Shown: positions 28,801 to 36,412, numbered from the stretch's first letter. The stretch is DNA of 64,000 nucleotides from an uncultured Amphritea sp. (GCF_937127095.1 NZ_CAKZLP010000054.1:248001-312000); one strand, 5' to 3'. Program-made: numbers and translations. The notes: generated by a model not told the origin, from the letters alone.

Positions 28801-29220
28801 CTTAAAAATGAACCTGCTGAGCATACTCAAGCAGAGCTTAACCCTTCAGAGACGGCTATGACTAAAGGGACGGCTGTGACAACTCTTGATGAACACCTGG
28901 TTAATCAGCATTGCAGCATGTTAGGCCGGGATAAATTTATCCGCTTGCTTGATCAGCTTGAACAGCAATGCCGCCAACTAACTGAGAAGATGCAGCAGGC
29001 ATACGAAAATCAGGATCTTAAGACGATGCGCGATTGCGCCCATCAGCTGACGGGAGCCGCTGCAAATTTTGGTCTGCATTCACTGGCGGTGCAAAGTAAA
29101 GCGATAGAGATGGAAGAAGAGGTAATCACCCCCACCACCTGTTACCAACTGGAGAGTCTGGTGACTAACGGCCTTGAGGCGCTACGCCAGTTTAGCCAGC
29201 AGAGTGTAACCACAGGGTAG
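22834..29220 (+). CDS. Giant pseudokinase/AAA ATPase/GAF-PAS hybrid histidine kinase
   Basis: 2128 residues in one chain. Domains: a Ser/Thr-kinase-like fold (about 10-270), an AAA-type ATPase with Walker A GYAGVGKSS (328-336) and Walker B LLLFLDDLHWGD, a long helical repeat region (about 650-1300), GAF (about 1325-1480), PAS (1483-1602), HisKA with H1630 (SHEIRTPMNG), HATPase with DSGIGIP and GGTGLGLAI, receiver with D1918 (LMDIHLPD) and HPt with H2070. The kinase-like part keeps K36 but has K128 where the catalytic Asp of HRD belongs (VIHKKLSPDN) and DFS for DFG, so it is probably a pseudokinase. The phosphorelay would pass to the adjacent response regulator. Relatives exist as trifunctional kinase/ATPase/histidine kinase proteins; the signal is unknown. 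Confidence 0.9.
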   Translation: MYHFPGFKVQTIIHRGKHCTVSRALRDSDLQPVIIKQLNKNATTPEDINRFEHEYELLSGLQVKGLVAPSALTSINNQSTLIFPDLGGTSLRQMMHKKQYSWEQILPMAIALSDLLGRLHSARVIHKKLSPDNILWLPETGEVQLIDFSIATRLTREQASWNSQQLSVDDLRYMAPEQTGRINRHIDFRSDFYSLGVTLYEILCGRPPFTGKDRLQLIHSHIAKHPQAPHKVKPNLPEMLSRIVLKLMAKDASERYQSNFGISQDLKKCLAFWRQQQSIPSFNLALEDISEHFSIPQRLYGRAATIQKLRNSFDQANLRRQQLIMITGYAGVGKSSLVHELRHYIHEQNGRFISGKFDQFRRTRPYSGIFIALQGLIRQLLTENEQEITVYRDQILTALGQNAHALIRLVPELELIIGPQKNMPRVSILEEQNRFSRLVKSLLSVFATAETPLLLFLDDLHWGDLASFSLITSLCEEGDMSNLLIVGSYRDQEVGPTHPMTLAISKIRQGSCNISEILLEPLNKSQIIRLIADTLRTEPQHCTELAQICLEKTQGNPFFLIQFLYSLHDEGLIRFHNNRWRWDEQKIQSREMSDNVIDLMVSKIQKLSHQSQKALQMAACIGSPFDLNTLAIVLEQSDTGTTENLLDAMREGLLIPLDINYSSSSGLRFERHRYRFVHDRIQQAAYSLIPENQRQQLHLQIGRLLQQRFPDQNSGPVFEITNHLNSGRSLIESTAELTELASLNCQSGIQALDSAAFDAAQEYFQTGIELLPDNSWKQHYELTLTLYKSGAEAAYIRAQYEQMNTLIDRVIKHSESVLDRVKVFEIRIQSHIARNQFDQAMKVALQVLKLLGVELPSKPSKRHIWQGTLKTQWLLRRRTREQIINAPPMQDPHDLAALSILASMFGAVKFSSSALRPLVMAKEVELTLTRGITAHSPMAFAGYGGILCGKYFAIEQGYQLGSIAIELDQRQPDRLLHHRTMSLFDSYVRHWKEPLQNSLSSLMEGHQQALNCGDIEWGSYSLAAWIQYAFTQAENFAELQPILENYTTSLLQYGQKPSIQYSLQALQAIDNLLGKNSDPTQLFGRFFNQTMLDEHHSEDHRTAIATYHHYCSLLCFIFEDYQQANWHCETGAPYLPHIVGTYSSPCFEYMTALSKLALLSDISILQQPHKLKHIRSALRRAKRLARHCPENHQHFAALLQAELYRVTRQYHKAMDHYDTAINTAQSNHFYLIAILATEMAGRCYMEWDKQNIAHTYLNDAWNGYLRLQVKPKLQQLQNRYPELFASRSISSNEKNKALASADDGETFSNQQLDTISVIRSSQAISDEIVLEKLLGRLMALALESAGAQRAILILKERDEYYIEAETELDQPPRFFKSLTLDESTTLPVSIVHYAARTKEIVVLSDAHSHEMFMQDSYIRAHKPRSLLCMPILYHGELTALLYLENNESRNVFDPSRMETLQILSAQAAISIENAKLYSSLEQSEQEFRSLFENTVEAIFRASAQGHFISANPALAELLGYSNPQEFLRTITDIGSQCFANSADLHHFLNQLSADNRVLGFETEWLRRDGTPVNVSISARRELDDQGDVVYYEGSLSNITERKAKEQAQLNLQKSEAASQAKSEFLATISHEIRTPMNGILGMAQLLNKGHLRHDQQEQVNAIYQSGQTLLSILNDVLDFTKAEAGQVELDRAPFSVRQVLNELELMLRPMALEKHLSLELDISDSLPDRVFGDRRSLGQVLMNLCANAIKFTQQGYIKISVNARLAEQTTEIHFSVEDSGIGIPEESHQRIFQHFSQADSSITRRYGGTGLGLAISKKMVELQQGEIGFSSIAEQGSQFWFTIPYALATTEQETNILSPPAIPTQAALHILLVEDTTINQQVAKGLLESDGHRVEIAANGYTALQKHDQHDYDLVLMDIHLPDMDGMETTRRIRQHQTPDKANIRVIALTASITEAEINNYHSAGIDAVIGKPLQYTELQRLLSRHPSALKNEPAEHTQAELNPSETAMTKGTAVTTLDEHLVNQHCSMLGRDKFIRLLDQLEQQCRQLTEKMQQAYENQDLKTMRDCAHQLTGAAANFGLHSLAVQSKAIEMEEEVITPTTCYQLESLVTNGLEALRQFSQQSVTTG

Positions 29221-29233
29221 ATGCAGACGAACA

Positions 29234-29258
29234 TAAAAAAACCCCTCATCAGAGGGGC
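29234..29258 (-). terminator. Terminator after the porin-ALDH unit
   Basis: The minus strand has CCCCTC-TGAT-GAGGGG followed by seven T. It ends leftward transcription of the aldehyde dehydrogenase gene at 29509 just before the convergent sensor-kinase stop. The other ~240 bp between the two genes show nothing further. Confidence 0.85.
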
Positions 29259-29508
29259 AAAGCTGCCGTTTACAACCAGGAAAAAAGTAGCAGAAAACGA
29301 AAGCACCGGGAAACGCTCCCGGCAGGGCGATCAAGGCATACTATTTAAATAAAAACGTGCGGCTAAAAAACCTGATAAGCAGAGGCAAAACAGGCATGAA
29401 CAGAGATAACAGAAAGCAGCCGCTTCCACTTAACCGCGCTGCTTCCTGTCCTATTTTTAACAGATCCTATTCTTTACAGATCCACTGCTGAGCACTCAGC
29501 ATCGGCGG

Positions 29509-30918
29509 TTATTTATTGATATTAATAACCTGCGCAGAGGTGTATTCCATCAACCCTTCCTGACCAAACTCGACACCGAAGCCTGACATCTTACAGCCAC
29601 CGAAAGGCGCATAGGGCAGCAGTTCTGCATGGCCATTGACCCAGGCAGTACCACATTCCAGACGTCCGGCAATCTGCGTCGCTTTTGCAATATCAGACGA
29701 CCAGACAGACCCACCCAGCCCCACATCGGAGGCATTGGCGCGTTTGATCGCATCTTCCACATCGGTGTAACGGATAATTGGCAATACCGGACCAAACTGT
29801 TCTTCATCTACCAGACGACAGCCGTCAGTTACATCAGCAACCAGAGTGGGTGGATAAAAGTACCCGGCACCGTCCATCCGAGAGCCACCACAGATAATTC
29901 GGGCACCGTTGGCACGGGCATCTTCCACCAGTTCGCTGACCAGATTCAGCTGATCGCGATTCTGGATCGGGCCAAAGGTGACACCCTCATCCAGACCATT
30001 ACCCATCACCTGTTTTGCAGCAACGTCCGCCAGCTTTTCACACAGTTCTTCATAGATAGAGTCATGCACATAGAGACGCTTCAACGCGGCACAGGTTTGC
30101 CCCATATTGAGGAATGCTGTCTGGAAAATACCCTCTGCAACCACTGCAGGATCAGCATCCGGCAGCACGATACCGGCATCATTTCCACCCAGTTCCAGGG
30201 TCAGGCGTTTAAGGTTATCGGCGGCCCCACGCATGATTGTTTGACCCGTTGGGGTAGAACCGGTAAAGACAATTTTGCGAATGCCCGGATGTTTGGTCAT
30301 ACCGCTGCCAATACCACTTTCACCGGTAACAACGTTTACCAGCCCGGGAGGCGCAACTTCATTAATAATCTCCACCAGACGAATGGTATTCAGTGGCGTC
30401 AGGCCGGAGGGCTTAGAGACCACTGTATTACCGGAACGGATCGCCGGCATGATATGCCAAACAGCAATCATTAACGGCCAGTTCCACGGCGTGATAGAGC
30501 CGACGACGCCAAGGGACTTACGGTGTACCTCAACCCGTTTGGTATCACTGTCTTCGAGAATATCCACCGGCATCTCCAGCTCGGCGGTCGCATGGGTCCA
30601 GGCGACGGCTCCGCCCACTTCCATCTGCGCCAGAAACAGCGGTTTACCCTGTTCCTCAACAATAATCTGCGCCAGTTCAACCGCATTGGCTTCAATACGA
30701 TCAGCGATATCATGGAGTAATTTTTTGCGCTCCGCATCGCTGGAATACTGCCAGCTCTCGTAACATCCCTGTGCCGCACTGACCGCTTCATCCAGCTGTT
30801 CAATACTCGCCTGAGGACAGAGAGCAACCACTGTTTCGGTCGCCGGGTTCAGAACGTCAAAAAAACCACCCTGAGGCGCGGTCTTCTGACCATTAATCAT
30901 CAGTGAATACTCTTTCAT
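29509..30918 (-). CDS. NAD(P)-dependent aldehyde dehydrogenase
   Basis: About 469 residues with the complete ALDH set: WNWPLM, FTGSTPTG, catalytic Glu in LELGGND and catalytic Cys in NMGQTCAALKR. It follows the porin gene on the same strand, and the porin promoter region shares an element with the qhp operon. The most likely role is therefore oxidation of aldehydes released by the amine dehydrogenase. Alternatives are indole-3-acetaldehyde dehydrogenase or 2-hydroxymuconic semialdehyde dehydrogenase, given the catechol dioxygenase nearby; sequence reading cannot decide. AAGGA sits eight bases before the ATG at 30918; an ATG at 30924 is too close to it. Confidence 0.88.
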   Translation of the reverse strand: MKEYSLMINGQKTAPQGGFFDVLNPATETVVALCPQASIEQLDEAVSAAQGCYESWQYSSDAERKKLLHDIADRIEANAVELAQIIVEEQGKPLFLAQMEVGGAVAWTHATAELEMPVDILEDSDTKRVEVHRKSLGVVGSITPWNWPLMIAVWHIMPAIRSGNTVVSKPSGLTPLNTIRLVEIINEVAPPGLVNVVTGESGIGSGMTKHPGIRKIVFTGSTPTGQTIMRGAADNLKRLTLELGGNDAGIVLPDADPAVVAEGIFQTAFLNMGQTCAALKRLYVHDSIYEELCEKLADVAAKQVMGNGLDEGVTFGPIQNRDQLNLVSELVEDARANGARIICGGSRMDGAGYFYPPTLVADVTDGCRLVDEEQFGPVLPIIRYTDVEDAIKRANASDVGLGGSVWSSDIAKATQIAGRLECGTAWVNGHAELLPYAPFGGCKMSGFGVEFGQEGLMEYTSAQVININK

Positions 30919-30943
30919 ACTCATATTCCTTTGTTGGAGAGAT

Positions 30944-30972
30944 ACAGGGCTTCTTGCGAGGCCCTGTTTTTT
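30944..30972 (+). terminator. Intercistronic hairpin between porin and aldehyde dehydrogenase
   Basis: ACAGGGC and GCCCTGT flank a 10-base loop, with six T following on the plus strand. As a terminator it would act rightward, although no rightward gene precedes it. In the leftward porin-ALDH transcript it is a hairpin without a T-run and could instead affect mRNA processing. Confidence 0.45.
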
Positions 30973-30998
30973 ATAGTTATATTATGTTGTCTGTGCAA

Positions 30999-32327
30999 TC
31001 AGAACGGCACAATGGCAATGACCTGCGCGTAGGTATTAGTGTTATCGTTACCCTGCGAGCTGTTGGCATTATCCGGAGTGTAGAAACCCAGTACCGGGCT
31101 GATAATCAGATGGTCCATAGCCACCCACTCAGCCCAGATATTCAACTCATTACCCGAAACATCAAAATTCTGTGCAGCTGTATCCACACCATTTTTGTCT
31201 TCAAAGTCGAAGTAAGCGACACCTACTGACAGCATCTCAGTGGGGTGCGCCGTTACCCCCAGATAGTGAATATCAGCACCGGTACCGAAAGGTCCGGCGT
31301 AGTTAGCCGCCACTTCTCCCTGGAACCAGGTGCCGTAGCCACGGCTAAAGCCGAAGAACAACGGATCATAACCATCATCATAACTCGTGAAACGATAGTT
31401 AACGCTCGGTGCCCAGGCAACATCGGCAAATGTCCAGCCCGCTTCAGCATACCAGGCGTTGGTATCATTGCCGCTAACACCGTCTTCCTGAGTTACATAT
31501 TCATAAGAGAGGAACAGGTTTTCAACACCCGCATTACCCTGATAGCGAACGCTCATGGTTTTCTGTCCATCGCGCCCTCCCAACCCCATAAATGCGGCTT
31601 CGCCGGCATCCACACCCAGGCCTTTAATGTACATCGCACCAAAGGTGCCTGTTTCAGTCACATACTCCAGGTTAGCACCTGCAAGTTCTACACTGGCTTG
31701 TCCGGCGTTATCGGACTCGATCCAGAAAATATCTGAACGCAGCCCGTCATCACCGCCAATACGGGCAACCACGGTCTTATCAAATGCTTTACGGGCTGCC
31801 AGCCAGTATGCACCGCCGCGATCGGGTTCAAACGCCGGATCAATCCCTTCAAGACCTTTACCCAGATTCAAAGAGTCACCGTTAAGAATGAAGCCATCGC
31901 CAATACTCAGATTTTGCCGCCCGACAGAAAGTTCAAACATACCCGTCCGAAAACCAATGTAGAGGTCTTCAATTTTGGTCTTGTTCTCGTCTCCGGTGGT
32001 TAAACCGGCTGCATCACCATCACCCCAGGTGCCTGAAGACACAGCATTCGCGGCGCCAAACAGGGCTGCACCACTGCTCAGATCACGTGAACCGCTGAAA
32101 CCATACTTAATATAGCCTTCCTGCCAGCCCGGTTCGGATGCGCTATTACCGTAAGTTTCATCACTGCTGAACATACCGAAAGCAGCTTCTACATCCAGAT
32201 TCACCTCAGTCCCGTCTTGTGAGTAGAGGTTGTAAGCCTGTACCGGCATAGCCATGGCTGCAGTTGCCGCAGCGACTGCAGCAGATAGCAGGTAACCGGA
32301 CAGGTTATGGCCATTTGATTTCTTCAT
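30999..32327 (-). CDS. Outer-membrane porin (16-18-strand barrel type)
   Basis: A 442-residue protein with a signal peptide of about 31 residues ending in MPVQA, then alternating strands rich in Gly, Tyr and Asp and a C-terminal Phe (YAQVIAIVPF), as expected for a beta-barrel. It contains a recognisable FELSVGRQNLSIGDGFILNG strand seen in alginate-export/DUF1302-like substrate porins. GGAGG precedes the ATG at 32327 by eight bases. The upstream region carries the same element as qhpA, so it may admit amines for the periplasmic amine dehydrogenase. Exact substrate unknown. Confidence 0.8.
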   Translation of the reverse strand: MKKSNGHNLSGYLLSAAVAAATAAMAMPVQAYNLYSQDGTEVNLDVEAAFGMFSSDETYGNSASEPGWQEGYIKYGFSGSRDLSSGAALFGAANAVSSGTWGDGDAAGLTTGDENKTKIEDLYIGFRTGMFELSVGRQNLSIGDGFILNGDSLNLGKGLEGIDPAFEPDRGGAYWLAARKAFDKTVVARIGGDDGLRSDIFWIESDNAGQASVELAGANLEYVTETGTFGAMYIKGLGVDAGEAAFMGLGGRDGQKTMSVRYQGNAGVENLFLSYEYVTQEDGVSGNDTNAWYAEAGWTFADVAWAPSVNYRFTSYDDGYDPLFFGFSRGYGTWFQGEVAANYAGPFGTGADIHYLGVTAHPTEMLSVGVAYFDFEDKNGVDTAAQNFDVSGNELNIWAEWVAMDHLIISPVLGFYTPDNANSSQGNDNTNTYAQVIAIVPF

Positions 32328-32484
32328 CGATATTTCCTCCGCGAACACGCGATACTTTTATAATCGTCAGGCAGCGGAGTATCTCCGCTGCCTTGCAGTG
32401 ACTGCCGATTAATCTGTCAGAATTCGAAGGGGAGAACTCTATACAGGTCAGGACAGACTGAGCACAGGAAACAGAGTAACGTCA

Positions 32485-32545
32485 GGGTGTAAACCAGATT
32501 TCGTGAAAATGTGTAATGTTGTATGAAGATGTAACGAAATATAAC
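32485..32545 (-). promoter_or_regulatory. Shared regulatory element upstream of the porin gene
   Basis: The second copy of the element at 21883-21943, offset by exactly 10602 bases with no gaps over 61 bp. It contains GGGTGTAA, TTTCGTGAA and the pair TGTAAC-GAAA-TATAAC. It lies about 160-220 bp upstream of the porin ATG, a position similar to that of the copy before qhpA. Confidence 0.66.
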
Positions 32546-32558
32546 AAGAGGAGACTAT

Positions 32559-32583
32559 GGGCTTTCGAGGTGTGAGAAAGCCC
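32559..32583 (-). terminator. Hairpin after the truncated haemoglobin gene
   Basis: GGGCTTTC and GAAAGCCC pair perfectly around a 9-base loop downstream of the globin stop. There is no clear T-run on either strand, so the terminator call is weak. Confidence 0.4.
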
Positions 32584-32610
32584 GATCTAATAAGGAATAA
32601 CAGCAACCCG

Positions 32611-32988
32611 TTATTCAGCGTTACGCATCATCTCGGCCAGATTGAACACCGGGTCTTTCAACATCTCAATCAGCTCATCTGACGCGTTCAGATTAACCAG
32701 TGCCTGATCCATACAGCGTAACCACTGGTCCCGTTCGTTACTGCCAATCGCAAACTTTGCGTGCTGACCTGAGAGACAGACCGTGCCATGTTTTTCAAAG
32801 TAGAGATCCGGACCGCCCATCCATCCGGATAGAAACATGAACAACTTCTCTGCCACCGCCGAGGTATCTTTAGCATGCATGGCGCGAATCGTACTGGCAT
32901 CGGCGCGCTGCGCCATCACCTGGTAAAACTCGTTCGCCAGAGACCTGACACCGACCTCACCGCCCAGTAGCTCGTATGGAGTAGACAT
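32611..32988 (-). CDS. Truncated haemoglobin, group II
   Basis: A 125-residue globin of the truncated group II type. The E-F region LFMFLSGWMGGPDLYFEKHG, followed by LSGQHAKFAIGSNERDQWL with the proximal His in AKF/HAKF context and a conserved Trp, is typical. These proteins bind oxygen or NO. The gene ends the long leftward run that includes the indole-acetate oxygenases and may help supply oxygen or resist NO; this is inference. The start at 32988 (ATG) has AGAGGA eight bases upstream; a TTG at 32994 is less likely. Confidence 0.85.
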   Translation of the reverse strand: MSTPYELLGGEVGVRSLANEFYQVMAQRADASTIRAMHAKDTSAVAEKLFMFLSGWMGGPDLYFEKHGTVCLSGQHAKFAIGSNERDQWLRCMDQALVNLNASDELIEMLKDPVFNLAEMMRNAE

Positions 32989-33009
32989 GAACAATATCCT
33001 CTGACTTAA

Positions 33010-34227
33010 CTAAATAACACGATTCTGGCTTTGCATTACATTCGCTCGGTGAATAAACAAAGCAGAGCCACTTGCCAACACACCAAAACCCGCTATTAAA
33101 GGTAACACAGTGCCATCAAGCAGCTGCCCGACCAGGGTGCCTGACACAACAGCCAGCAGCGTAGAGACATTGCCAATGACTGCCGATGCGGTGCCTGCAA
33201 TATGGCCGAACGGTTCCATCGCCATGGCATTTAAGTTACCAAACTGTAAACCCACAAAAAACAATGTTACGCCGAGATAGACCATCAACCCCCAAAGAGG
33301 CGGAACGCCCTGCAACATTGATGAAAGAAAATACATCACAAACGACAGGCCCGCCACCGCCAGCGCAGCGATTAAAGCAAGTCGTCGGGTACCAAAGCGC
33401 ATGACTAAGCGTGAATTCAGATATGAAGCGCCTGCAATGCTGATAGTCAGGCTGGCAAATAATACCGGAAAGGCCGCGCCCATCTGATAGATGCCTTGCA
33501 AAACAGGCTGAACGGAGTTGAGAAAACCAATAAATGCGCCAAAGATAAACCCAAGTGCGATAACGTAACAGACCGCAGACCGTTCGTTCACCATCCCCCT
33601 CAGGTTTCTCAGGGTCTTTTTTACTGAAAACGGCGTTCTGTCTGCAACAGCTAATGTCTCCGGCTGCCTTAACCAGAACCACAGCCAGGCAACGGTTGCT
33701 AACCCCAGCAGGAAAATAAAGATCTGTCGCCAGCCGAACAGCCAGAGTATTCCCTGACCAATCAGCGGGGCGATTACCGGCGAGATGATAAACACGGTCA
33801 TCACCAGCGACAACACCCGGGCCATCTCATTGCCTTTATACTGATCCCGGATAATCGCCAGGGTGATGGTTCTCGGCCCTGCAGCCCCCAACCCCTGCAT
33901 AAAACGACCGAGTAGCATCATCTCCAGACTCTGAGACCATAATGCCACCAGGCTACCGAGCACAAATGTCGCGATACCCAGATAGATAGCGGTTTTTCGC
34001 CCTTTGGCATCGGCCAGAAATCCATAGATTAATTGTCCAACCGCCATACCCGCATAAACGATAGCTATTACCAGCTGAATATCATTGCTGTCGCTGACAT
34101 TCAGATCTGCCGCCATCGGATCCAGTGCAGGCAGAACCGCGTCTATTGAGAGCGCCACCATGCACATCAGTAGCGCCATTAAGGCAATAAACTCACCCGA
34201 CACACGGCTCATCTTTATATCTTTCAT
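33010..34227 (-). CDS. MFS transporter, Bcr/CflA family
   Basis: 405 residues with 12 predicted membrane helices. The motif-A region reads GFLADAKGRKTAIYLG between helices 2 and 3, and the first helix contains MCMVALSIDAVLPALDPMA, as in Bcr/CflA drug or metabolite exporters. It lies between iacG and the globin gene with short gaps on the same strand. It could move an indole-acetate pathway compound in or out; the family is mostly known for export. A second ATG five codons in is possible. Confidence 0.85.
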   Translation of the reverse strand: MKDIKMSRVSGEFIALMALLMCMVALSIDAVLPALDPMAADLNVSDSNDIQLVIAIVYAGMAVGQLIYGFLADAKGRKTAIYLGIATFVLGSLVALWSQSLEMMLLGRFMQGLGAAGPRTITLAIIRDQYKGNEMARVLSLVMTVFIISPVIAPLIGQGILWLFGWRQIFIFLLGLATVAWLWFWLRQPETLAVADRTPFSVKKTLRNLRGMVNERSAVCYVIALGFIFGAFIGFLNSVQPVLQGIYQMGAAFPVLFASLTISIAGASYLNSRLVMRFGTRRLALIAALAVAGLSFVMYFLSSMLQGVPPLWGLMVYLGVTLFFVGLQFGNLNAMAMEPFGHIAGTASAVIGNVSTLLAVVSGTLVGQLLDGTVLPLIAGFGVLASGSALFIHRANVMQSQNRVI

Positions 34228-34301
34228 TGCGCATACTCAATCGACAAAAAGGGTTTCAAAACAAACCCGCGACTCTGTCCCTTTTATGTTCAAAACCGTA
34301 T

Positions 34302-35231
34302 TTAAGAACGGCTTTCCATAATCGCTCGTAAGCCATTTTTCAATTGGCTGGACTGCTCCTCCGACAGTGCTGTGAGCACTTCTGCCTCATGTTGCTTGGC
34401 CAGGTCCAGCAATCTGTTTGCCAGAGAGATACCCTCAGGTAACAATTTCAGTGAACCGTCAACCAACTCAACCAGTCCACGGTCCTGCATCCACTCGACA
34501 GTCTGCATCAGCGCCACTGCTGGCTGCATCACTAACGGGGCAAGGTCTTCCGTTTTCATTACACCCTGATCACGAAGCATCGCGAGTATGCGCCATTCTT
34601 CCGGATTGACGCCCCCTTCCGCCTGTAACTTCGGATAAAGATCTGAACTGAAGCGATTATAGGATTCACGCAACATATACAGCAGATAGTCAGAGATAAA
34701 CTCACCCGACTCGTCCTTTGCATCATATTTAACGGTAGAAGGATGCTGGCTGGAAACAGAGTAACTGCCGCGGGCAAATACTAATGGCAGATTGCTGTCG
34801 TTATAGCGGTAACCCAGCACTTCACCCACCAGAATAAGGTGATCACCACCTTCATACACTGCCCAGGTTTTGCATTCAAACTGCGCCGAGTAGTCGTTCA
34901 ACAGCGGGCTGTTACCCACACCTTTGTGATAAATAACATCTTTAAACTTATCTTCGCCACGGCTGGCAAAACGGTTAGACAGATCAACCTGATCTCGACT
35001 CAGCACATTCACCGCAAAGTGCTGCGAGTTTTCAAAGGCCGCTAAACTATGGGCGCCCTTATCAATACTCCACAAAATCAAAGGTGGCTCAACCGAAACA
35101 GAGTTAAAGCTGCTGGCGGTCACCCCTACCGGCCGGCCCTGCTCATCATTCGTTGTGATAACCGTAACACCGGTCGGAAATTGCGAAAGTGCGCGGCGAA
35201 AATCACGCACATCCAGGTTTTGTATACTCAT
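34302..35231 (-). CDS. iacG: IacG-type flavin reductase with C-terminal MarR-like domain
   Basis: 309 residues. The first ~165 form an NADH:flavin reductase (FPTGVTVITTNDEQGRPVGVTASSF near 20-45, and NVLSRDQVDLSNRFAS). Residues ~185-309 form a MarR-like winged-helix domain with WRILAMLRDQG. The same two-part build is known in the C1 reductase of 4-hydroxyphenylacetate hydroxylase, where the extra domain gates activity by aromatic ligand. It probably supplies reduced flavin to IacA, although the two genes lie about 9 kb apart. AAGGTGG lies five bases before the ATG at 35231. Confidence 0.87.
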   Translation of the reverse strand: MSIQNLDVRDFRRALSQFPTGVTVITTNDEQGRPVGVTASSFNSVSVEPPLILWSIDKGAHSLAAFENSQHFAVNVLSRDQVDLSNRFASRGEDKFKDVIYHKGVGNSPLLNDYSAQFECKTWAVYEGGDHLILVGEVLGYRYNDSNLPLVFARGSYSVSSQHPSTVKYDAKDESGEFISDYLLYMLRESYNRFSSDLYPKLQAEGGVNPEEWRILAMLRDQGVMKTEDLAPLVMQPAVALMQTVEWMQDRGLVELVDGSLKLLPEGISLANRLLDLAKQHEAEVLTALSEEQSSQLKNGLRAIMESRS

Positions 35232-35305
35232 ATTAACCACCTTTTGTACTTATCTAACTGTGGGTAGTAAAAACGAAACCACAAACAGCTATGCGCCAAT
35301 TAAAG

Positions 35306-35331
35306 TCCACCTGATATCAGATCCAGGTGGA
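35306..35331 (-). terminator. Hairpin between catechol dioxygenase and iacG
   Basis: TCCACCTG pairs with CAGGTGGA around a 10-base loop, followed leftward by CTTTAATT. The weak T-stretch suggests partial termination or mRNA stabilisation after the catechol dioxygenase gene. Confidence 0.45.
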
Positions 35332-35349
35332 AGTACAGATACAAACAGA

Positions 35350-36273
35350 TCAGGTAAGAACACTCAGGAAACGCTCATTAAGCACCCGATCATGATAGAA
35401 AATAGCTTTACCCAGATCTTCAGCTTTCCAGGTAACGGGCTGATGATCAGGGTAGTGATAATCACCGCCACAAAACACTTCATTACGATTCCCCGATGGG
35501 TCGAAGAAGTAAATTGTCTGACCATGAGTCAAACCGTGACGGGTAGGACCGATATCGATAGAGGTATTGGTCATGGAGATCAGATCCGCAGCACGCAACA
35601 CCGATTCCCAGGTCTCCAGGAAGAACGATGCGTGGTGGAATTTACCCGGCTCCGGGCAATCAATAAACGCTATATCATGGGCTTTCATGCTGGCCGTCAG
35701 GAACGCCGCAACACGATTGCCTTCCGGATCAACCACCTCTTCAGCCAGATCGAATCCCAATACATCCCTGAACAGATCATAGGTTGCTTCAACGTTAGGT
35801 CCGTAGAGCAAACAGTGATCAAAACGGGTAGCTTTCATCCCCTTTAGATTCCGGGGCCAGGCTTCAGGATTGGTATTTGATATGCCCCATTTTCCGGTTT
35901 GCTCTTTATCAGCATAGAGCTCAAAACTGTGCCCGGTCGGCGCCTGGAACCGGATACGACGGCCACAGCCATCCAGTTCGCCTGCTGCGATATGCTCCAC
36001 TGCACAACCGTACGCCACCAGATCACGTTCCAGCTGCTCTAAAGTGCTGTTGTTGAGCACTTTAAAGCCCATGAAATCCATCCCCGGCTGGTCGGCTTCA
36101 CGCAATACCACGGAGAACTTATCCACTTCGGTCCAGCCTTTCAGGTAGGCACGCCCCTGATCATCGCGGCCCATCTCAATCAGTCCCAGCAGATCCCGAT
36201 AGTGGAGCACGGCTTCTTCAATATCCAAAACCCGGATCTGCACATGACCCGGACGCATCACACCCTTTTTCAT
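35350..36273 (-). CDS. Catechol 2,3-dioxygenase (XylE/DmpB type)
   Basis: An iron(II) extradiol dioxygenase of 307 residues, the same length as XylE, that opens catechol to 2-hydroxymuconic semialdehyde. The metal ligands sit at the XylE positions: H153 (RFDHCLLYG), H214 (FHHASFFLE) and E265 (NRNEVFCGG). The start [17 protein letters not shown] and end [16 protein letters not shown] match the family closely. It stands in the indole-acetate gene run, whose known product is catechol, so it probably completes ring opening there. Further meta-pathway genes are not in the window. Confidence 0.95.
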   Translation of the reverse strand: MKKGVMRPGHVQIRVLDIEEAVLHYRDLLGLIEMGRDDQGRAYLKGWTEVDKFSVVLREADQPGMDFMGFKVLNNSTLEQLERDLVAYGCAVEHIAAGELDGCGRRIRFQAPTGHSFELYADKEQTGKWGISNTNPEAWPRNLKGMKATRFDHCLLYGPNVEATYDLFRDVLGFDLAEEVVDPEGNRVAAFLTASMKAHDIAFIDCPEPGKFHHASFFLETWESVLRAADLISMTNTSIDIGPTRHGLTHGQTIYFFDPSGNRNEVFCGGDYHYPDHQPVTWKAEDLGKAIFYHDRVLNERFLSVLT

Positions 36274-36412
36274 TTATTAATCCTCTTATTTTTGTTTTAG
36301 TAAGCGGCTTTATAGAACTGTTTTGATCAGATGCTTTAATCAGCTTGATTATTGACGACACTGTTTTTAAAGCGTATTGACCCGCTATCGGTTACCACCG
36401 GCCCCGACACCA

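Noticed and set aside
29509..30918. Aldehyde dehydrogenase as 2-hydroxymuconic semialdehyde dehydrogenase
   Set aside because: It is not next to the catechol dioxygenase and sits behind a porin with the qhp-type element, so the amine-aldehyde role is preferred, although not proven.
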